From Treponema sp. (GTDB lineage Bacteria; Spirochaetota; Spirochaetia; Treponematales; Breznakiellaceae), in assembly GCA_031274285.1 (NCBI GenBank), contig JAISQJ010000094.1, positions 1 to 53,190 of the forward strand: DNA of 53,190 nucleotides, in the 5' to 3' direction. This document shows, piece after piece, positions 1 to 7,948 of the stretch. Position numbers and translations under genes: made by a program. How positions within the stretch are numbered: position 1 is the stretch's first letter; the number at the start of each line of letters is the position of its first letter. The notes below the pieces were generated by a model. It saw only the letters and a list, made by a program, of their open reading frames with translations, ran no database searches and was not told the DNA's origin.

Positions 1-764
1 GTCAAATAGGAGTTTTCTATCGTTTCACTGAGCCACGGGTGCGTCGTATCCTTACAGGTAAAGATAAAACTCATCCCTTTCTCTACTATTTGCTTGCAAA
101 ACGGGTAATGGGCGTATAAATCATCCCCTAAAAGCGTCGGTTTCAGCCATTTATACTCCTCTCCGTGCTTCTGTACCCACCGTTTCGCCGCTGAAAGTTC
201 GCAATCCTGCTTCTTCTGCCCGTCCTCGTTGGTGATAAGTTCCCCCATCACCGGTAATACCGAGCCGCAGCCGGGCCGTACTATCGCCCCCGCTACCGCG
301 CTGTGGTAGTAGGTCCTCACCCCGTCTTTGTCCTGGTGCAGGCAATGCGCGCAATGTACCTTCTCCGACGCGTGATACCATACCCCGTCCAGCGCCAGCA
401 ACACCCCGCATCCCAATACCCGGTAATCCTCCAGTACCCCCCGCTCTTCCGCTATTCTCAGCGTTTCGTTGAATACCGGGCTGAGGGATGCCGGGTCTAT
501 CCCGTCCAGCAGATTCCTCACCTGCGCGTCGCTGGGTAGCTGTTCCACTCCCAGCAGGCTTCTCGCGTTGTTCCGCTTCCGCTTGTTTTCCATCTCGGTC
601 ATATACCGCAATAACGATGGAAATTGAAAAAAGAATACTCCGAATGCGCTCTTGATGGCGTCGTTCAGCGTATACTTCAGGTTCGGCCCCTTCCGGTTGT
701 CCGGCAGTTCCTCCCCGTTTTTGACCAGGCTGTCCAGCAGCCGCTTAAATACTTCCCCGCCCAT
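1..764 (-). CDS. DDE transposase, IS4-like, 5' part only (runs off left edge)
   Basis: Reading leftwards from an ATG at 764 there is one uninterrupted frame of about 254 codons that leaves the window without a stop. The product has a basic N-terminal region, then LALDGVWYHASE near residue 126, a CAHC pair, LLGDDLYAHYPFC near 220 and FIFTCKD near 240. This pattern (Asp in 'LDG', Asp in 'GDDLYAH', then 'FTCK') is that of IS4-like DDE transposases as I remember them; the catalytic Glu would lie beyond the edge. No frameshift is seen, so the element could be intact. Codon use is similar to the neighbours. The outer terminal repeat should lie in about 770-840, but I could not identify it because the other end is missing. 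Family level is moderately sure; the exact IS name is unknown. Confidence 0.8.
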   Translation of the reverse strand, partial: MGGEVFKRLLDSLVKNGEELPDNRKGPNLKYTLNDAIKSAFGVFFFQFPSLLRYMTEMENKRKRNNARSLLGVEQLPSDAQVRNLLDGIDPASLSPVFNETLRIAEERGVLEDYRVLGCGVLLALDGVWYHASEKVHCAHCLHQDKDGVRTYYHSAVAGAIVRPGCGSVLPVMGELITNEDGQKKQDCELSAAKRWVQKHGEEYKWLKPTLLGDDLYAHYPFCKQIVEKGMSFIFTCKDTTHPWLSETIENSYL

Positions 765-1097
765 GAGGGGAGTTTACTATAGTTTTTTCAAATTTAGAAT
801 TCCTACTAAATACCTTTAGTTCGCAACCACGGACTTTTGTACCTATGCCTTTCTCGTTAGGGGGAGCCCCGCCAGGGGGGTAGCCCGCAACGAAGTGCGG
901 GCGTAGGGGGGCCAGGAAGGGCAGGTGGGGCTACGGACAAATTGGCCGTGGTAGTTGGCCCCCCTATTATTTCCCCCGGCAATCCGGTATACTGGGTTTA
1001 ATACGGTTTTCCCGGGCTTCGTGTCCGGGGAAACAACAGGGGGGTTCCTTCAAAACGAAGGTTTTGCAGGGATCCCTTGTGAAATTTTAGGGGTTTT
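765..1097. other. Non-coding stretch with several inverted repeats
   Basis: These 333 bases lie between the divergent transposase and the oxidoreductase. I see no credible ORF. The first 70 bases are AT-rich and probably hold the end of the insertion element. From 861 the sequence turns very G-rich and carries the nested inverted repeats listed separately (865-965), then an imperfect stem at 1006-1034 (GTTTTCCCGG with CCGGGGAAAC, loop of 9). At 1047-1066 two mutually exclusive small hairpins overlap: CCTTC(1047-1051)/GAAGG(1057-1061) and CAAAAC(1051-1056)/GTTTTG(1061-1066). They are followed by the palindrome AGGGATCCCT at 1068-1077. A TATACT at 988-993 could be a -10 element but has no good -35. 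Confidence 0.6.
865..965. repeat. Nested GC-rich inverted repeats
   Basis: Three arm pairs can be read directly: GCCCGCA (883-889) with TGCGGGC (896-902), a perfect 7-bp hairpin with a 6-base loop; AGGGGGGCCA (905-914) with TGGCCCCCCT (956-965), a perfect 10-bp pair; and AGCCCC (865-870) with GGGGCT (927-932), which competes with the second. No poly-T follows any of them, so they are not ordinary terminators. They could be a dispersed intergenic repeat, a remnant of a mobile element next to the transposase, or a structured leader. Presence in other genome copies cannot be tested here. Confidence 0.6.
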
Positions 1098-2198
1098 ATG
1101 AAAAACTACAATCTGGCTATTATCGGTTTGGGCGGCATGGGTAACTGGCACCGGGAGCTTATCAACGAGGGGACCTGGTTCGACGGCAAGAAGTTCGGCG
1201 ATGGAAAAGGCGCGGCCAAGAGCTTCGAGAATCTAAGGGTAAGCGGATCCTATGACATTGCCGAGGCACGGCAGCGCTTTGCCGGGGAACACGGCTTAAG
1301 GGCCTACGGCTCCCTGGAAGAACTGCTGGGGGATCCGGCGGTTGACGTGGTTCTGGTGTCGGTTCCCAACGAACTCCACAAGCCCATGGTACTGAAGGCC
1401 CTGGCGGCGGGGAAGCACGTGGTCTGTGAAAAGCCGGCGGCCCTTAATGCGGGGGAACTGCGGGACATGATCGACGCATCCCGCAAGGCGGGAACGGTCT
1501 TTGCGGTCCATCAAAACCGCCGCTGGGACGAGGATTACCTCACGGCAAAGAAGATCTACAGCGAAAAGATCCTGGGGGACATGTTCCGCATCGAGTCCCG
1601 GGTCCACGGTTCCCGTGGTATACCCGGCGACTGGCGGGGGCTTCCCGAGCACGGCGGCGGCATGGTGCTGGACTGGGGCGTTCATATCCTGGACCAGGCC
1701 CTGCAGATGATCCCCGGCAAGCTGAAAAAGGTCTACGCCACCTTTACCCATGTGACCAACGAACTGGTGGACGACGGTTTTTACGCGGAACTGACCTTTG
1801 AAAACGGACTGGTGTACCTGGCGGAGGTGGGGACCAGCAACTTTATCAACCTTCCCCGCTGGTACATCCTGGGCCGGGACGGAACCGCCCTGATGGAAGA
1901 CTTTACCCCCAAGGGAAAAATAGTACGGGTCACCGACTGGAGCAAAAACGATGCGGTTCCCATTAAAACCGCCGCGGGGCTTACCAAGACCATGGCCCCC
2001 CGAACCACGGAAACCATCAAGGAGGAGGCCCTGCCGGTGGTCCATTCGGACATACGGGACTTCTACCGGAATTTCCTTAACACCATCGAGGGAAAAGAAA
2101 GCTTGGTGGTGCCCCTGGATTCGGTGATGCGGAACATGCTGCTCATGGAGGCCGTTTTCAGGTCGGTAAAAGAGAGCGCCCCGGTTAGCTTCGAATAA
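1098..2198 (+). CDS. Gfo/Idh/MocA-family NAD(P)-dependent oxidoreductase
   Basis: A 366-residue protein with the two-domain layout of the Gfo/Idh/MocA family. The N-terminal Rossmann fold begins with IIGLGGMGNWH (residues 8-18). A CEKPAALN stretch near residue 112 carries the family's EKP lysine, and DWGVHILDQ near residue 195 gives the His of the GxxH motif. Such enzymes oxidise or reduce sugars, inositols or related polyols in the cytoplasm; the substrate cannot be told from sequence. Length is typical. The start is the ATG after 'ttttagggg'. The next gene begins 2 bases after the stop, so the two are probably translated together. Confidence 0.85.
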   Translation: MKNYNLAIIGLGGMGNWHRELINEGTWFDGKKFGDGKGAAKSFENLRVSGSYDIAEARQRFAGEHGLRAYGSLEELLGDPAVDVVLVSVPNELHKPMVLKALAAGKHVVCEKPAALNAGELRDMIDASRKAGTVFAVHQNRRWDEDYLTAKKIYSEKILGDMFRIESRVHGSRGIPGDWRGLPEHGGGMVLDWGVHILDQALQMIPGKLKKVYATFTHVTNELVDDGFYAELTFENGLVYLAEVGTSNFINLPRWYILGRDGTALMEDFTPKGKIVRVTDWSKNDAVPIKTAAGLTKTMAPRTTETIKEEALPVVHSDIRDFYRNFLNTIEGKESLVVPLDSVMRNMLLMEAVFRSVKESAPVSFE

Positions 2199-2200
2199 GC

Positions 2201-2893
2201 ATGGCAGGGCCGGGAATACTTGACCGCCGGGGCAAGGCCGGCGGGAACATCCTCTTAGCTGCGGGCTTACTGCTTTTTCTCTTTGTTCCCCCGGCCAGGG
2301 GAGAGGATTACGCCCTGCCCCCGCAAAACACCTGGCGGAAACTGTACAACCGGGCCGAAATCATCAAAACCGAGGTGTCCCGGGAAGTCGAAGCCGACAA
2401 AAGCCGCTGGATAGACGCATATGCGGACCTCCACACCTGTACCGACATCCCCCTGTCCGTGCTGCGGGAAACCATCCTGGATTACGAGTCCTATCCGGGG
2501 ATCTTTAAGCGGAACAAGGCTATGGAGGTGATCCGGGAGGACGGGGCGGTGTACCACGACATGACGGCGGGCATAGAGGTATTCGGGACCTCCTACACCG
2601 TCCAGTTCCGCCAGCAGGTTACCGTGTTGGCGGATGAACCTGACCGGCTCCTCATCGATTATAGTTATGTCCGGGGCGACGGCAGGGTAAAGGACGTGCG
2701 GGGAATCTGGTACTTCCAGACTCTCCCCGGCACGGACCGGTGTTACGTCCGCTACATTGCCGCCAGCCGGATGATGCAGCGTTTTGCCCTTCAGCGGTTT
2801 ATCATGTCCATGCTCATTGACGGGGAGACCAAGGACGCTCTGAATCAGCTGCTCGGCGCGGCCCGGAACCGAAGGGTGGCGGCGGGGGAGTAG
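2201..2893 (+). CDS. Exported SRPBCC/START-like protein
   Basis: A 230-residue protein. A basic N-terminus and a hydrophobic stretch at about residues 17-33, ending in PPARGED, look like a signal peptide, so it is probably periplasmic. The rest (about 55-220) resembles a START/polyketide-cyclase (SRPBCC) domain: ILDYESYPGIFKRNKAMEV, a strand-rich middle, a 'GIWYFQTLP' segment and a long C-terminal helix. The fold is a ligand-binding cup; no ligand or reaction can be named. There is no good ribosome site; it starts 2 bases after the oxidoreductase stop, so translation is likely coupled. A hairpin follows at 2902-2943. Confidence 0.65.
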   Translation: MAGPGILDRRGKAGGNILLAAGLLLFLFVPPARGEDYALPPQNTWRKLYNRAEIIKTEVSREVEADKSRWIDAYADLHTCTDIPLSVLRETILDYESYPGIFKRNKAMEVIREDGAVYHDMTAGIEVFGTSYTVQFRQQVTVLADEPDRLLIDYSYVRGDGRVKDVRGIWYFQTLPGTDRCYVRYIAASRMMQRFALQRFIMSMLIDGETKDALNQLLGAARNRRVAAGE

Positions 2894-2901
2894 GAGCTTC
2901 G

Positions 2902-2943
2902 AAACCGGCAAGCCGGACAGTGCCGGCGGGTTTTTGCCGGTTT
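2902..2943 (+). terminator. Terminator-like hairpin before the V-ATPase operon
   Basis: AAACCGGCAA (2902-2911) pairs perfectly with TTGCCGGTTT (2934-2943), and an inner stem GCCGG/CCGGC sits in the loop. The T-tract is only three bases and lies in the 3' arm, so termination strength is uncertain. Its place, after a two-gene unit and just before a promoter, supports a transcript end. Confidence 0.55.
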
Positions 2944-2967
2944 CCCCAATTTGATCCGGTTTTGCGC

Positions 2968-2994
2968 TTGAAATAACCGGGGAATACCTATAAT
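2968..2994 (+). promoter_or_regulatory. Sigma70-type promoter of the V-ATPase operon
   Basis: TTGAAA (2968-2973) and a perfect TATAAT (2989-2994) are 15 bases apart, slightly short of the ideal 17. The site lies 47 bases upstream of the first ATPase gene and after a terminator-like hairpin, which is the expected place. Confidence 0.6.
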
Positions 2995-3040
2995 TTAGGA
3001 GTATACCTTTGCCCGGATTGGCGAAATTAAAGAGGAAGTT

Positions 3041-3655
3041 ATGGAAATTCAGTTGCAGGAACTTATCGATAAGATAAAAAAGGACGGTATAGAATCCGCC
3101 TCCGGGGAAGCGGCCCGTCTAAAATCCCAGGCCGAGGGGGAGGCGAAGCGGATAGTGGAAGCGGCCCGCCGGGAGGCGGAAGGCATCGTTGTTAAGGCCA
3201 GGGAAGACGCGGATCGCCTTGAAAAGGCGGGGATCGCCGCCATTGGCCAGGCTTCCCGAAACCTTATTTTAGCCTTTAAGGGTGAAATTCAGGCTGTTTT
3301 GGATAAAATCGTGGTGCGGGAGGCTTCGGCGGCCTATAACGCCGATGTTCTTAAGGCCGCGCTGCCGGAAATTCTTAAAAATTGGGCCGTCAAGGGCAGC
3401 GATTCCCTGGATATACTCCTGCCGGAGGGCCAGCTTGCGTCTCTGGAAGCCTTTTTCCGGGAAAAACTTGCCGCCGAACTCAAACAGGGGGCCGAGCTAC
3501 GGTCCGACCGGAACCTGGGAGCCGGTTTCCGCATCGCCAACCGGGATGGTTCCGCCTACTACGACTTTTCCGCGGAAGCGGTGGCGGATCTGCTTTCCGC
3601 CTACCTCAACCCCCGCCTGGGGGACATGGTAAAAACCCAGGCCAAGGAACTGTAA
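3041..3655 (+). CDS. atpE: V-type ATP synthase subunit E (peripheral stalk)
   Basis: A 204-residue, charged protein. Residues 1-80 are a long Ala/Glu/Lys/Arg-rich helix (AARREAEGIVVKAREDADRLEKA) of the kind that forms the peripheral stalk; the C-terminal half is the globular head that holds the catalytic A3B3 ring. It is the first gene after the promoter at 2968-2994, with AGAGGAAG before the ATG. First position in the operon and the order E-DUF2764-A-B-D-I-K match spirochaete V-ATPase operons. No separate subunit G was found, so E may pair with an unrecognised partner. Confidence 0.88.
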   Translation: MEIQLQELIDKIKKDGIESASGEAARLKSQAEGEAKRIVEAARREAEGIVVKAREDADRLEKAGIAAIGQASRNLILAFKGEIQAVLDKIVVREASAAYNADVLKAALPEILKNWAVKGSDSLDILLPEGQLASLEAFFREKLAAELKQGAELRSDRNLGAGFRIANRDGSAYYDFSAEAVADLLSAYLNPRLGDMVKTQAKEL

Positions 3656-3658
3656 ACG

Positions 3659-4219
3659 GTGGGCTCCTACTATTACTTTGTCGCCCAGCTTCCCGCTCTT
3701 GTCTACGGCCAGGAGCCGCCCATGGATTCCTCCGCCTTTCGGGAGCTGGCCCGGACTCAGATGAGCGCGGAGGACGGGGCGCTGCTTGAAGGCCTTGACC
3801 TGTCCGGAAACCCCGGCCAGGCCCCCTCGGGCTGTGATTTCATCGATGCCTGGCGGGACTGGGAGCGGGCCCTCCGGCTCAACCTGGCCAGAATCCGGTC
3901 CCAGCGGCTCAAGCGGGAGGCCCCCGGCGATCCCCCCGTGGTCCCCGCGGCCGCCTCTTCAGCGGCCCAGCAGGCCGCGGCCATACCGGATTCCCCCCTG
4001 GAGGCGGAGCTGTTCCTGGACCGGGCCCGCTGGGCCGCCATCGAGGAGTTCCAGGGGATACCGTACTTTAGCCGGAACACTGTTTACGCCTACCTGCTCA
4101 AGCTGCTCATCCTGGAAAGACACGGTTCATTCAAAGCGGAAACCGGTTTCGCAGAATATAAATCGCTATACGCTTCAATTCTGGAACGCGCGCAGTCCGG
4201 CGCAGGAGAATCTAAATGA
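3659..4219 (+). CDS. DUF2764-like protein of the V-ATPase operon
   Basis: A 186-residue protein starting with GTG 3 bases after the atpE stop; it overlaps the atpA start by 4 bases (ATGA). It begins SYYYFVAQLP, the typical opening of DUF2764 proteins found in bacterial V-ATPase operons of Bacteroidetes and spirochaetes. The middle is Ala/Pro-rich, and the C-terminal part contains YFSRNTVYAYLLKLLILERH. It lies where a subunit C-like gene is found in other operons, so it may act as the collar connecting ring and central stalk; that is inference. No membrane segment is seen. Confidence 0.7.
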   Translation: MGSYYYFVAQLPALVYGQEPPMDSSAFRELARTQMSAEDGALLEGLDLSGNPGQAPSGCDFIDAWRDWERALRLNLARIRSQRLKREAPGDPPVVPAAASSAAQQAAAIPDSPLEAELFLDRARWAAIEEFQGIPYFSRNTVYAYLLKLLILERHGSFKAETGFAEYKSLYASILERAQSGAGESK

Positions 4220-5976
4220 CGGGAACAAAGGGTAGTGTGGTAGCCGTAAACGGCAACATGGTAAGCGTCCGTTTTGACGGCGCCGTTTCCATGAACGAGG
4301 TCGGTTACGTTAAGGTTGGAGATAAACAGCTTAAAAGCGAAGTTATCCGTATCCGGGGGGATGTCTCCCAGCTCCAGGTCTTTGAAATAACCAGGGGTAT
4401 CGCCATAGGCGACGAAGTGGAGTACACCGGGGACATGCTGGCGGTGGAACTGGGCCCCGGCCTTTTGGGGCAGGTCTACGACGGTCTCCAGAATCCCCTG
4501 CCCCAGCTTGCCGAGGCGGCCGGTTATTTTCTGGAGCGGGGGGTCTACATGGACGCCCTGCCGGTGGACCGGACCTGGGAATTTAGCCCCAAGGTAAAGG
4601 TTGGGGACCGGGTGGAGCGGGCGGATACCCTGGGAACCGTGCCGGAAGGGGCCTTTACCCACCGGATCATGGTGCCCTTTAACCTCTACGGCGCCTACAC
4701 GGTGGCCTCGATCAAGGGCGCCGGTACCTACCGGATTCGGGATGTTATCGCCGAGCTTACCGACGAAAAGGGTAAGACTGTTCCCGTGGCCATGAGCTTC
4801 CACTGGCCCGTTAAGCGGCCGGTGGACTGCTTCGAGGAGCGGCTCAAGCCCGCGGAACCCATGGTAACCAGGGTCAGGCTTATCGACACCTTTTTCCCCG
4901 TGGCCAGGGGGGGGACCTACTGTATTCCCGGCCCCTTCGGCGCGGGAAAAACCGTGTTGCAGCAGATCACCAGCCGCCACGCGGATGTGGACATCGTGAT
5001 CCTGGCGGCCTGCGGGGAACGGGCCGGCGAGGTGGTGGAAACCCTTAAGGAATTCCCCGAATTGACGGACCCCCGCACCGGCCGCTCCCTGATGGAACGG
5101 ACCGTTATTATCTGTAACACCTCCTCCATGCCCGTGGCGGCCCGGGAGGCTTCGGTGTATACCGCGGCCACCCTGGCGGAGTATTACCGCCAGATGGGGC
5201 TTAACGTCCTGCTTCTGGCGGATTCCACCAGCCGCTGGGCCCAGGCCATGCGGGAAATGTCCGGCCGCCTGGAGGAGATACCCGGGGAGGAGGCCTTCCC
5301 CGCGTACCTGGAATCCACCATCGCCAGCTTCTACGAGCGGGCGGGGATCGTGCGGCTCCGGGACGGCTCCATCGGCTCGGTAACCATCGGCGGCACCGTG
5401 AGCCCCGCGGGGGGCAACTTTGAGGAGCCCGTGACCCAGGCCACCCTCAAGGTGGTGGGGGCCTTCCACGGCCTTTCACGGGAACGGTCGGACGCCCGCA
5501 AATTCCCTGCGATTCACCCCCTGGATTCCTGGTCCAAGTATTCGGGGATCATCTCCGCGGCCAAGGTCGCCTATGCCCACGGGTTTATGCGCCGGGGCTC
5601 CGAAGTGGAGCAGATGATGAAGGTGGTGGGCGAGGAAGGAACCAGCGCCGAAGACTATGTGGTGTACCTTAAGGGGGAACTTATCGATTCGGTGTACTTC
5701 CAGCAGAACTCCTTTGATGCCATAGACGCGGCCGTAAGCCCGGAGCGGCAGGGCCATGTGTTTAACATCCTTTTGGGCATCATAGCTTCCCGTTTCAGCT
5801 TTCCCGACAAGAACGAGGCCCGCAGTTGGTTCAACCGGCTTAGGCAGCGTTTCCTGGATTACAACGGCTCCGAATGGCAGAGCGAGCGTTTCAAGTCCCT
5901 GGAAAAGGAAATCCACGACGAAGTGGGGGCCAAGGCCGAGGGCCAGGATCCGGCGGCCCAAAAGATCATAGCCTAG
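4216..5976 (+). CDS. atpA: V-type ATP synthase catalytic subunit A
   Basis: A 586-residue catalytic subunit of the cytoplasmic V1 ring, which hydrolyses or makes ATP. The P-loop GPFGAGKT is at residues 239-246, a little past the subunit-A-specific insert (about 115-190). AACGERAGEVVE follows, and LLADSTSRWAQAMREMSGRLEEIPGEEAFPAYL is the conserved Walker B and catalytic-loop region. Length is typical of family A subunits (580-600). The ATG overlaps the previous stop as ATGA. The C-terminal helical domain is complete. Confidence 0.95.
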   Translation: MTGTKGSVVAVNGNMVSVRFDGAVSMNEVGYVKVGDKQLKSEVIRIRGDVSQLQVFEITRGIAIGDEVEYTGDMLAVELGPGLLGQVYDGLQNPLPQLAEAAGYFLERGVYMDALPVDRTWEFSPKVKVGDRVERADTLGTVPEGAFTHRIMVPFNLYGAYTVASIKGAGTYRIRDVIAELTDEKGKTVPVAMSFHWPVKRPVDCFEERLKPAEPMVTRVRLIDTFFPVARGGTYCIPGPFGAGKTVLQQITSRHADVDIVILAACGERAGEVVETLKEFPELTDPRTGRSLMERTVIICNTSSMPVAAREASVYTAATLAEYYRQMGLNVLLLADSTSRWAQAMREMSGRLEEIPGEEAFPAYLESTIASFYERAGIVRLRDGSIGSVTIGGTVSPAGGNFEEPVTQATLKVVGAFHGLSRERSDARKFPAIHPLDSWSKYSGIISAAKVAYAHGFMRRGSEVEQMMKVVGEEGTSAEDYVVYLKGELIDSVYFQQNSFDAIDAAVSPERQGHVFNILLGIIASRFSFPDKNEARSWFNRLRQRFLDYNGSEWQSERFKSLEKEIHDEVGAKAEGQDPAAQKIIA

Positions 5977-5981
5977 GATAT

Positions 5982-5998
5982 GAACATGCTGCATGTTC
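5982..5998 (+). other. Small hairpin between atpA and atpB
   Basis: GAACATG (5982-5988) pairs perfectly with CATGTTC (5992-5998) around a 3-base loop. It lies in the longest early gap of the operon (68 bases) and has no T-tract. It could be an RNA processing or stability element, or chance. Confidence 0.4.
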
Positions 5999-6044
5999 GA
6001 TTTGATTGTTTGCGGTCCCTGGGCCGCGCATGACAGAGGAAGCC

Positions 6045-7343
6045 ATGAAAAAGGTATACAGCAAGATTGAGTCCATCACCGGAAGCGTTATCACGGTCCG
6101 GGCGGAGGGTATCCGTTACGGGGACCTGGCGGAGGTGGACACGGTGTTCGGCACCTCCCTGGCGGAGGTAAACCGTTTGGAGGGGGGCCTGGTTTCCCTC
6201 CAGGTCTTTGCCGGGGGCCGGGGCGTTTCCACCGGAGACACGGTCCGTTTCCTGGGCTACCCCATGCAGGTGTCCTTCTCGGAAAACCTGATGGGCCGGG
6301 TCTTTTCCGGTTCCGGGAAACCCCGGGACAAGGGCCCCGCGCTCCACGAGAACCTTATCCCCATCGGGGGGCCCTCGGTAAACCCCGCCCAGCGCATCAT
6401 CCCCCGGCGGATGATCCGTACCGGCATCCCCATGATCGACCTTTTTAATACCCTTGTGGTGTCCCAAAAGCTGCCCATCTTCTCCGTATCCGGGGAGCCC
6501 TACAACGAACTCTTAGCCCGGATCGCCATGCAGGCCGAGGTTGACGTCATCGTCCTGGGGGGCATGGGGCTCAAGTACGACGACTACCTCTTTTTCAAGG
6601 ATACCCTGGAAAACGGGGGCGCCCTTTCCCGGACGGTGATGTTTGTCCATACCGCCAGCGATCCCACGGTGGAATGTCTCATGATCCCCGACATGTCCCT
6701 GGCGGTGGCCGAGCAGTTTGCCCTGCAGGACAAGGACGTGCTGGTCCTCCTTACCGACATGACCAACTTTGCCGACGCCATGAAGGAAATTTCGATCATC
6801 CAGGAGCAGGTCCCCTCCAACCGGGGCTACCCCGGAGACCTGTACAGCCAGTTGGCCAGCCGCTACGAAAAGGCCGTTGACTTTGACACCGCCGGTTCCA
6901 TCACCATCCTGGGGGTAACCACCATGCCCGGCGATGACGTAACCCACCCAGTACCGGACAACACGGGCTACATCACCGAAGGCCAGTACTACCTCAAGAA
7001 CGGCCGTATCGAGCCCTTCGGCTCCCTGTCCCGGCTGAAGCAGCAGGTGAACGGCAAGACCAGGGCGGACCACCGGGCCCTGATGGACGGCATGATCAAG
7101 CTCTACTCCGCATACCGCGACACCCTGGAGAAGAAGGCCATGGGCTTTATCATGACCGCCTGGGACGACAAGCTCCTTAAATACGGGGAATCCTTTGAAC
7201 GCCAGATGATGGACCTTTCGGTGAACATCCCCCTGGAACGGGCCCTGGACCTGGGCTGGGAAATCCTGGCGGACTGTTTCAGTCCCGAGGAAACGGGGCT
7301 AAGGACGGAATTGATCGAAAAGTTCTGGCCGAAAAAAGGTTAA
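6045..7343 (+). CDS. atpB: V-type ATP synthase regulatory subunit B
   Basis: A 432-residue non-catalytic nucleotide-binding subunit that alternates with A in the V1 ring. The place of the P-loop is occupied by [15 protein letters not shown], lacking GKT, as expected for [20 protein letters not shown] and [15 protein letters not shown] are the conserved B signatures. I chose the ATG at 6045 because AGAGGAAG lies just before it and the protein then begins [12 protein letters not shown], like other B subunits; upstream in-frame starts (6006, 6030) would add a tail with no family match. Confidence 0.94.
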   Translation: MKKVYSKIESITGSVITVRAEGIRYGDLAEVDTVFGTSLAEVNRLEGGLVSLQVFAGGRGVSTGDTVRFLGYPMQVSFSENLMGRVFSGSGKPRDKGPALHENLIPIGGPSVNPAQRIIPRRMIRTGIPMIDLFNTLVVSQKLPIFSVSGEPYNELLARIAMQAEVDVIVLGGMGLKYDDYLFFKDTLENGGALSRTVMFVHTASDPTVECLMIPDMSLAVAEQFALQDKDVLVLLTDMTNFADAMKEISIIQEQVPSNRGYPGDLYSQLASRYEKAVDFDTAGSITILGVTTMPGDDVTHPVPDNTGYITEGQYYLKNGRIEPFGSLSRLKQQVNGKTRADHRALMDGMIKLYSAYRDTLEKKAMGFIMTAWDDKLLKYGESFERQMMDLSVNIPLERALDLGWEILADCFSPEETGLRTELIEKFWPKKG

Positions 7344-7345
7344 GC

Positions 7346-7948
7346 ATGGCAAAGATAAAGCTGACCAAGAACGAGCTGAAAAAACAGAAAGACTCTCTCA
7401 AAATGTATCAGCGGTATCTGCCGACCCTGATGCTGAAAAAGCAGCAGTTACAGGCGGAAATCCGGATCAGTGAAATCCGCATCAGGGAGCTAAGGGAAGC
7501 AAAGGAAAGGCTGGACCAACTCTTCAAGTCCTGGATCGCCGTTTTTGGGGAAAAGGGGGTCTTTACGCCGGAGATTCTCACGATCACCGCGATAAAAACC
7601 GCCCAGGGGAACATCGCCGGCGTTCCCATCCCCCTTTTTCAAGGGGCGGATTTTGAAACCGCCCCCTACGATCTGGCCCGGACCCCCCTGTGGCTGGATT
7701 TTGCGGTGGAAAAGTTGAAGCAGGCCTTTCTTATCGACCTGGAAACCTCCGTGGTGGAAGAGCAGCGCCGCAGGCTGGACCATGAATTGCGGGTTACCAC
7801 CCAGCGGGTGAACCTGTTCGAGAAGGTTAAGATCCCCGAAACCAAGGGGAATATCAAAAAGATTCAGGTTTACCTGGGGGATCAGCAGACCTCCGCGGTG
7901 GTGCGGGGAAAAATTGCTAAGACCGGATTAGAGAGGGCCGCCCAATGA
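7346..7948 (+). CDS. atpD: V-type ATP synthase subunit D (central rotor)
   Basis: A 200-residue protein forming the central shaft. It has the two long helices at either end: LTKNELKKQKDSLKMYQRYL (about 5-24), continuing to residue 55, and VVEEQRRRLDHELRVTTQRVNLFEKVKIPE (about 133-160). 'RVNLFEKVKIP' is a good subunit D signature. It starts 2 bases after atpB and its stop overlaps atpI. No subunit F gene follows, although F normally binds D. Confidence 0.9.
   Translation: MAKIKLTKNELKKQKDSLKMYQRYLPTLMLKKQQLQAEIRISEIRIRELREAKERLDQLFKSWIAVFGEKGVFTPEILTITAIKTAQGNIAGVPIPLFQGADFETAPYDLARTPLWLDFAVEKLKQAFLIDLETSVVEEQRRRLDHELRVTTQRVNLFEKVKIPETKGNIKKIQVYLGDQQTSAVVRGKIAKTGLERAAQ

Noticed and set aside
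765-850. Terminal inverted repeat of the insertion element
   Set aside because: The sequence is AT-rich and a TAGAATTCCTA palindrome-like stretch is visible, but without the other end no repeat can be matched.
865-965. Possible CRISPR or tRNA in the G-rich repeats
   Set aside because: No regularly spaced identical repeats, and no cloverleaf or CCA-type end; only inverted repeats are present.
6006-6044. Upstream start for atpB (TTG 6006 or ATG 6030)
   Set aside because: These would add up to 13 residues without family match, while AGAGGAAG stands at the right distance from ATG 6045.
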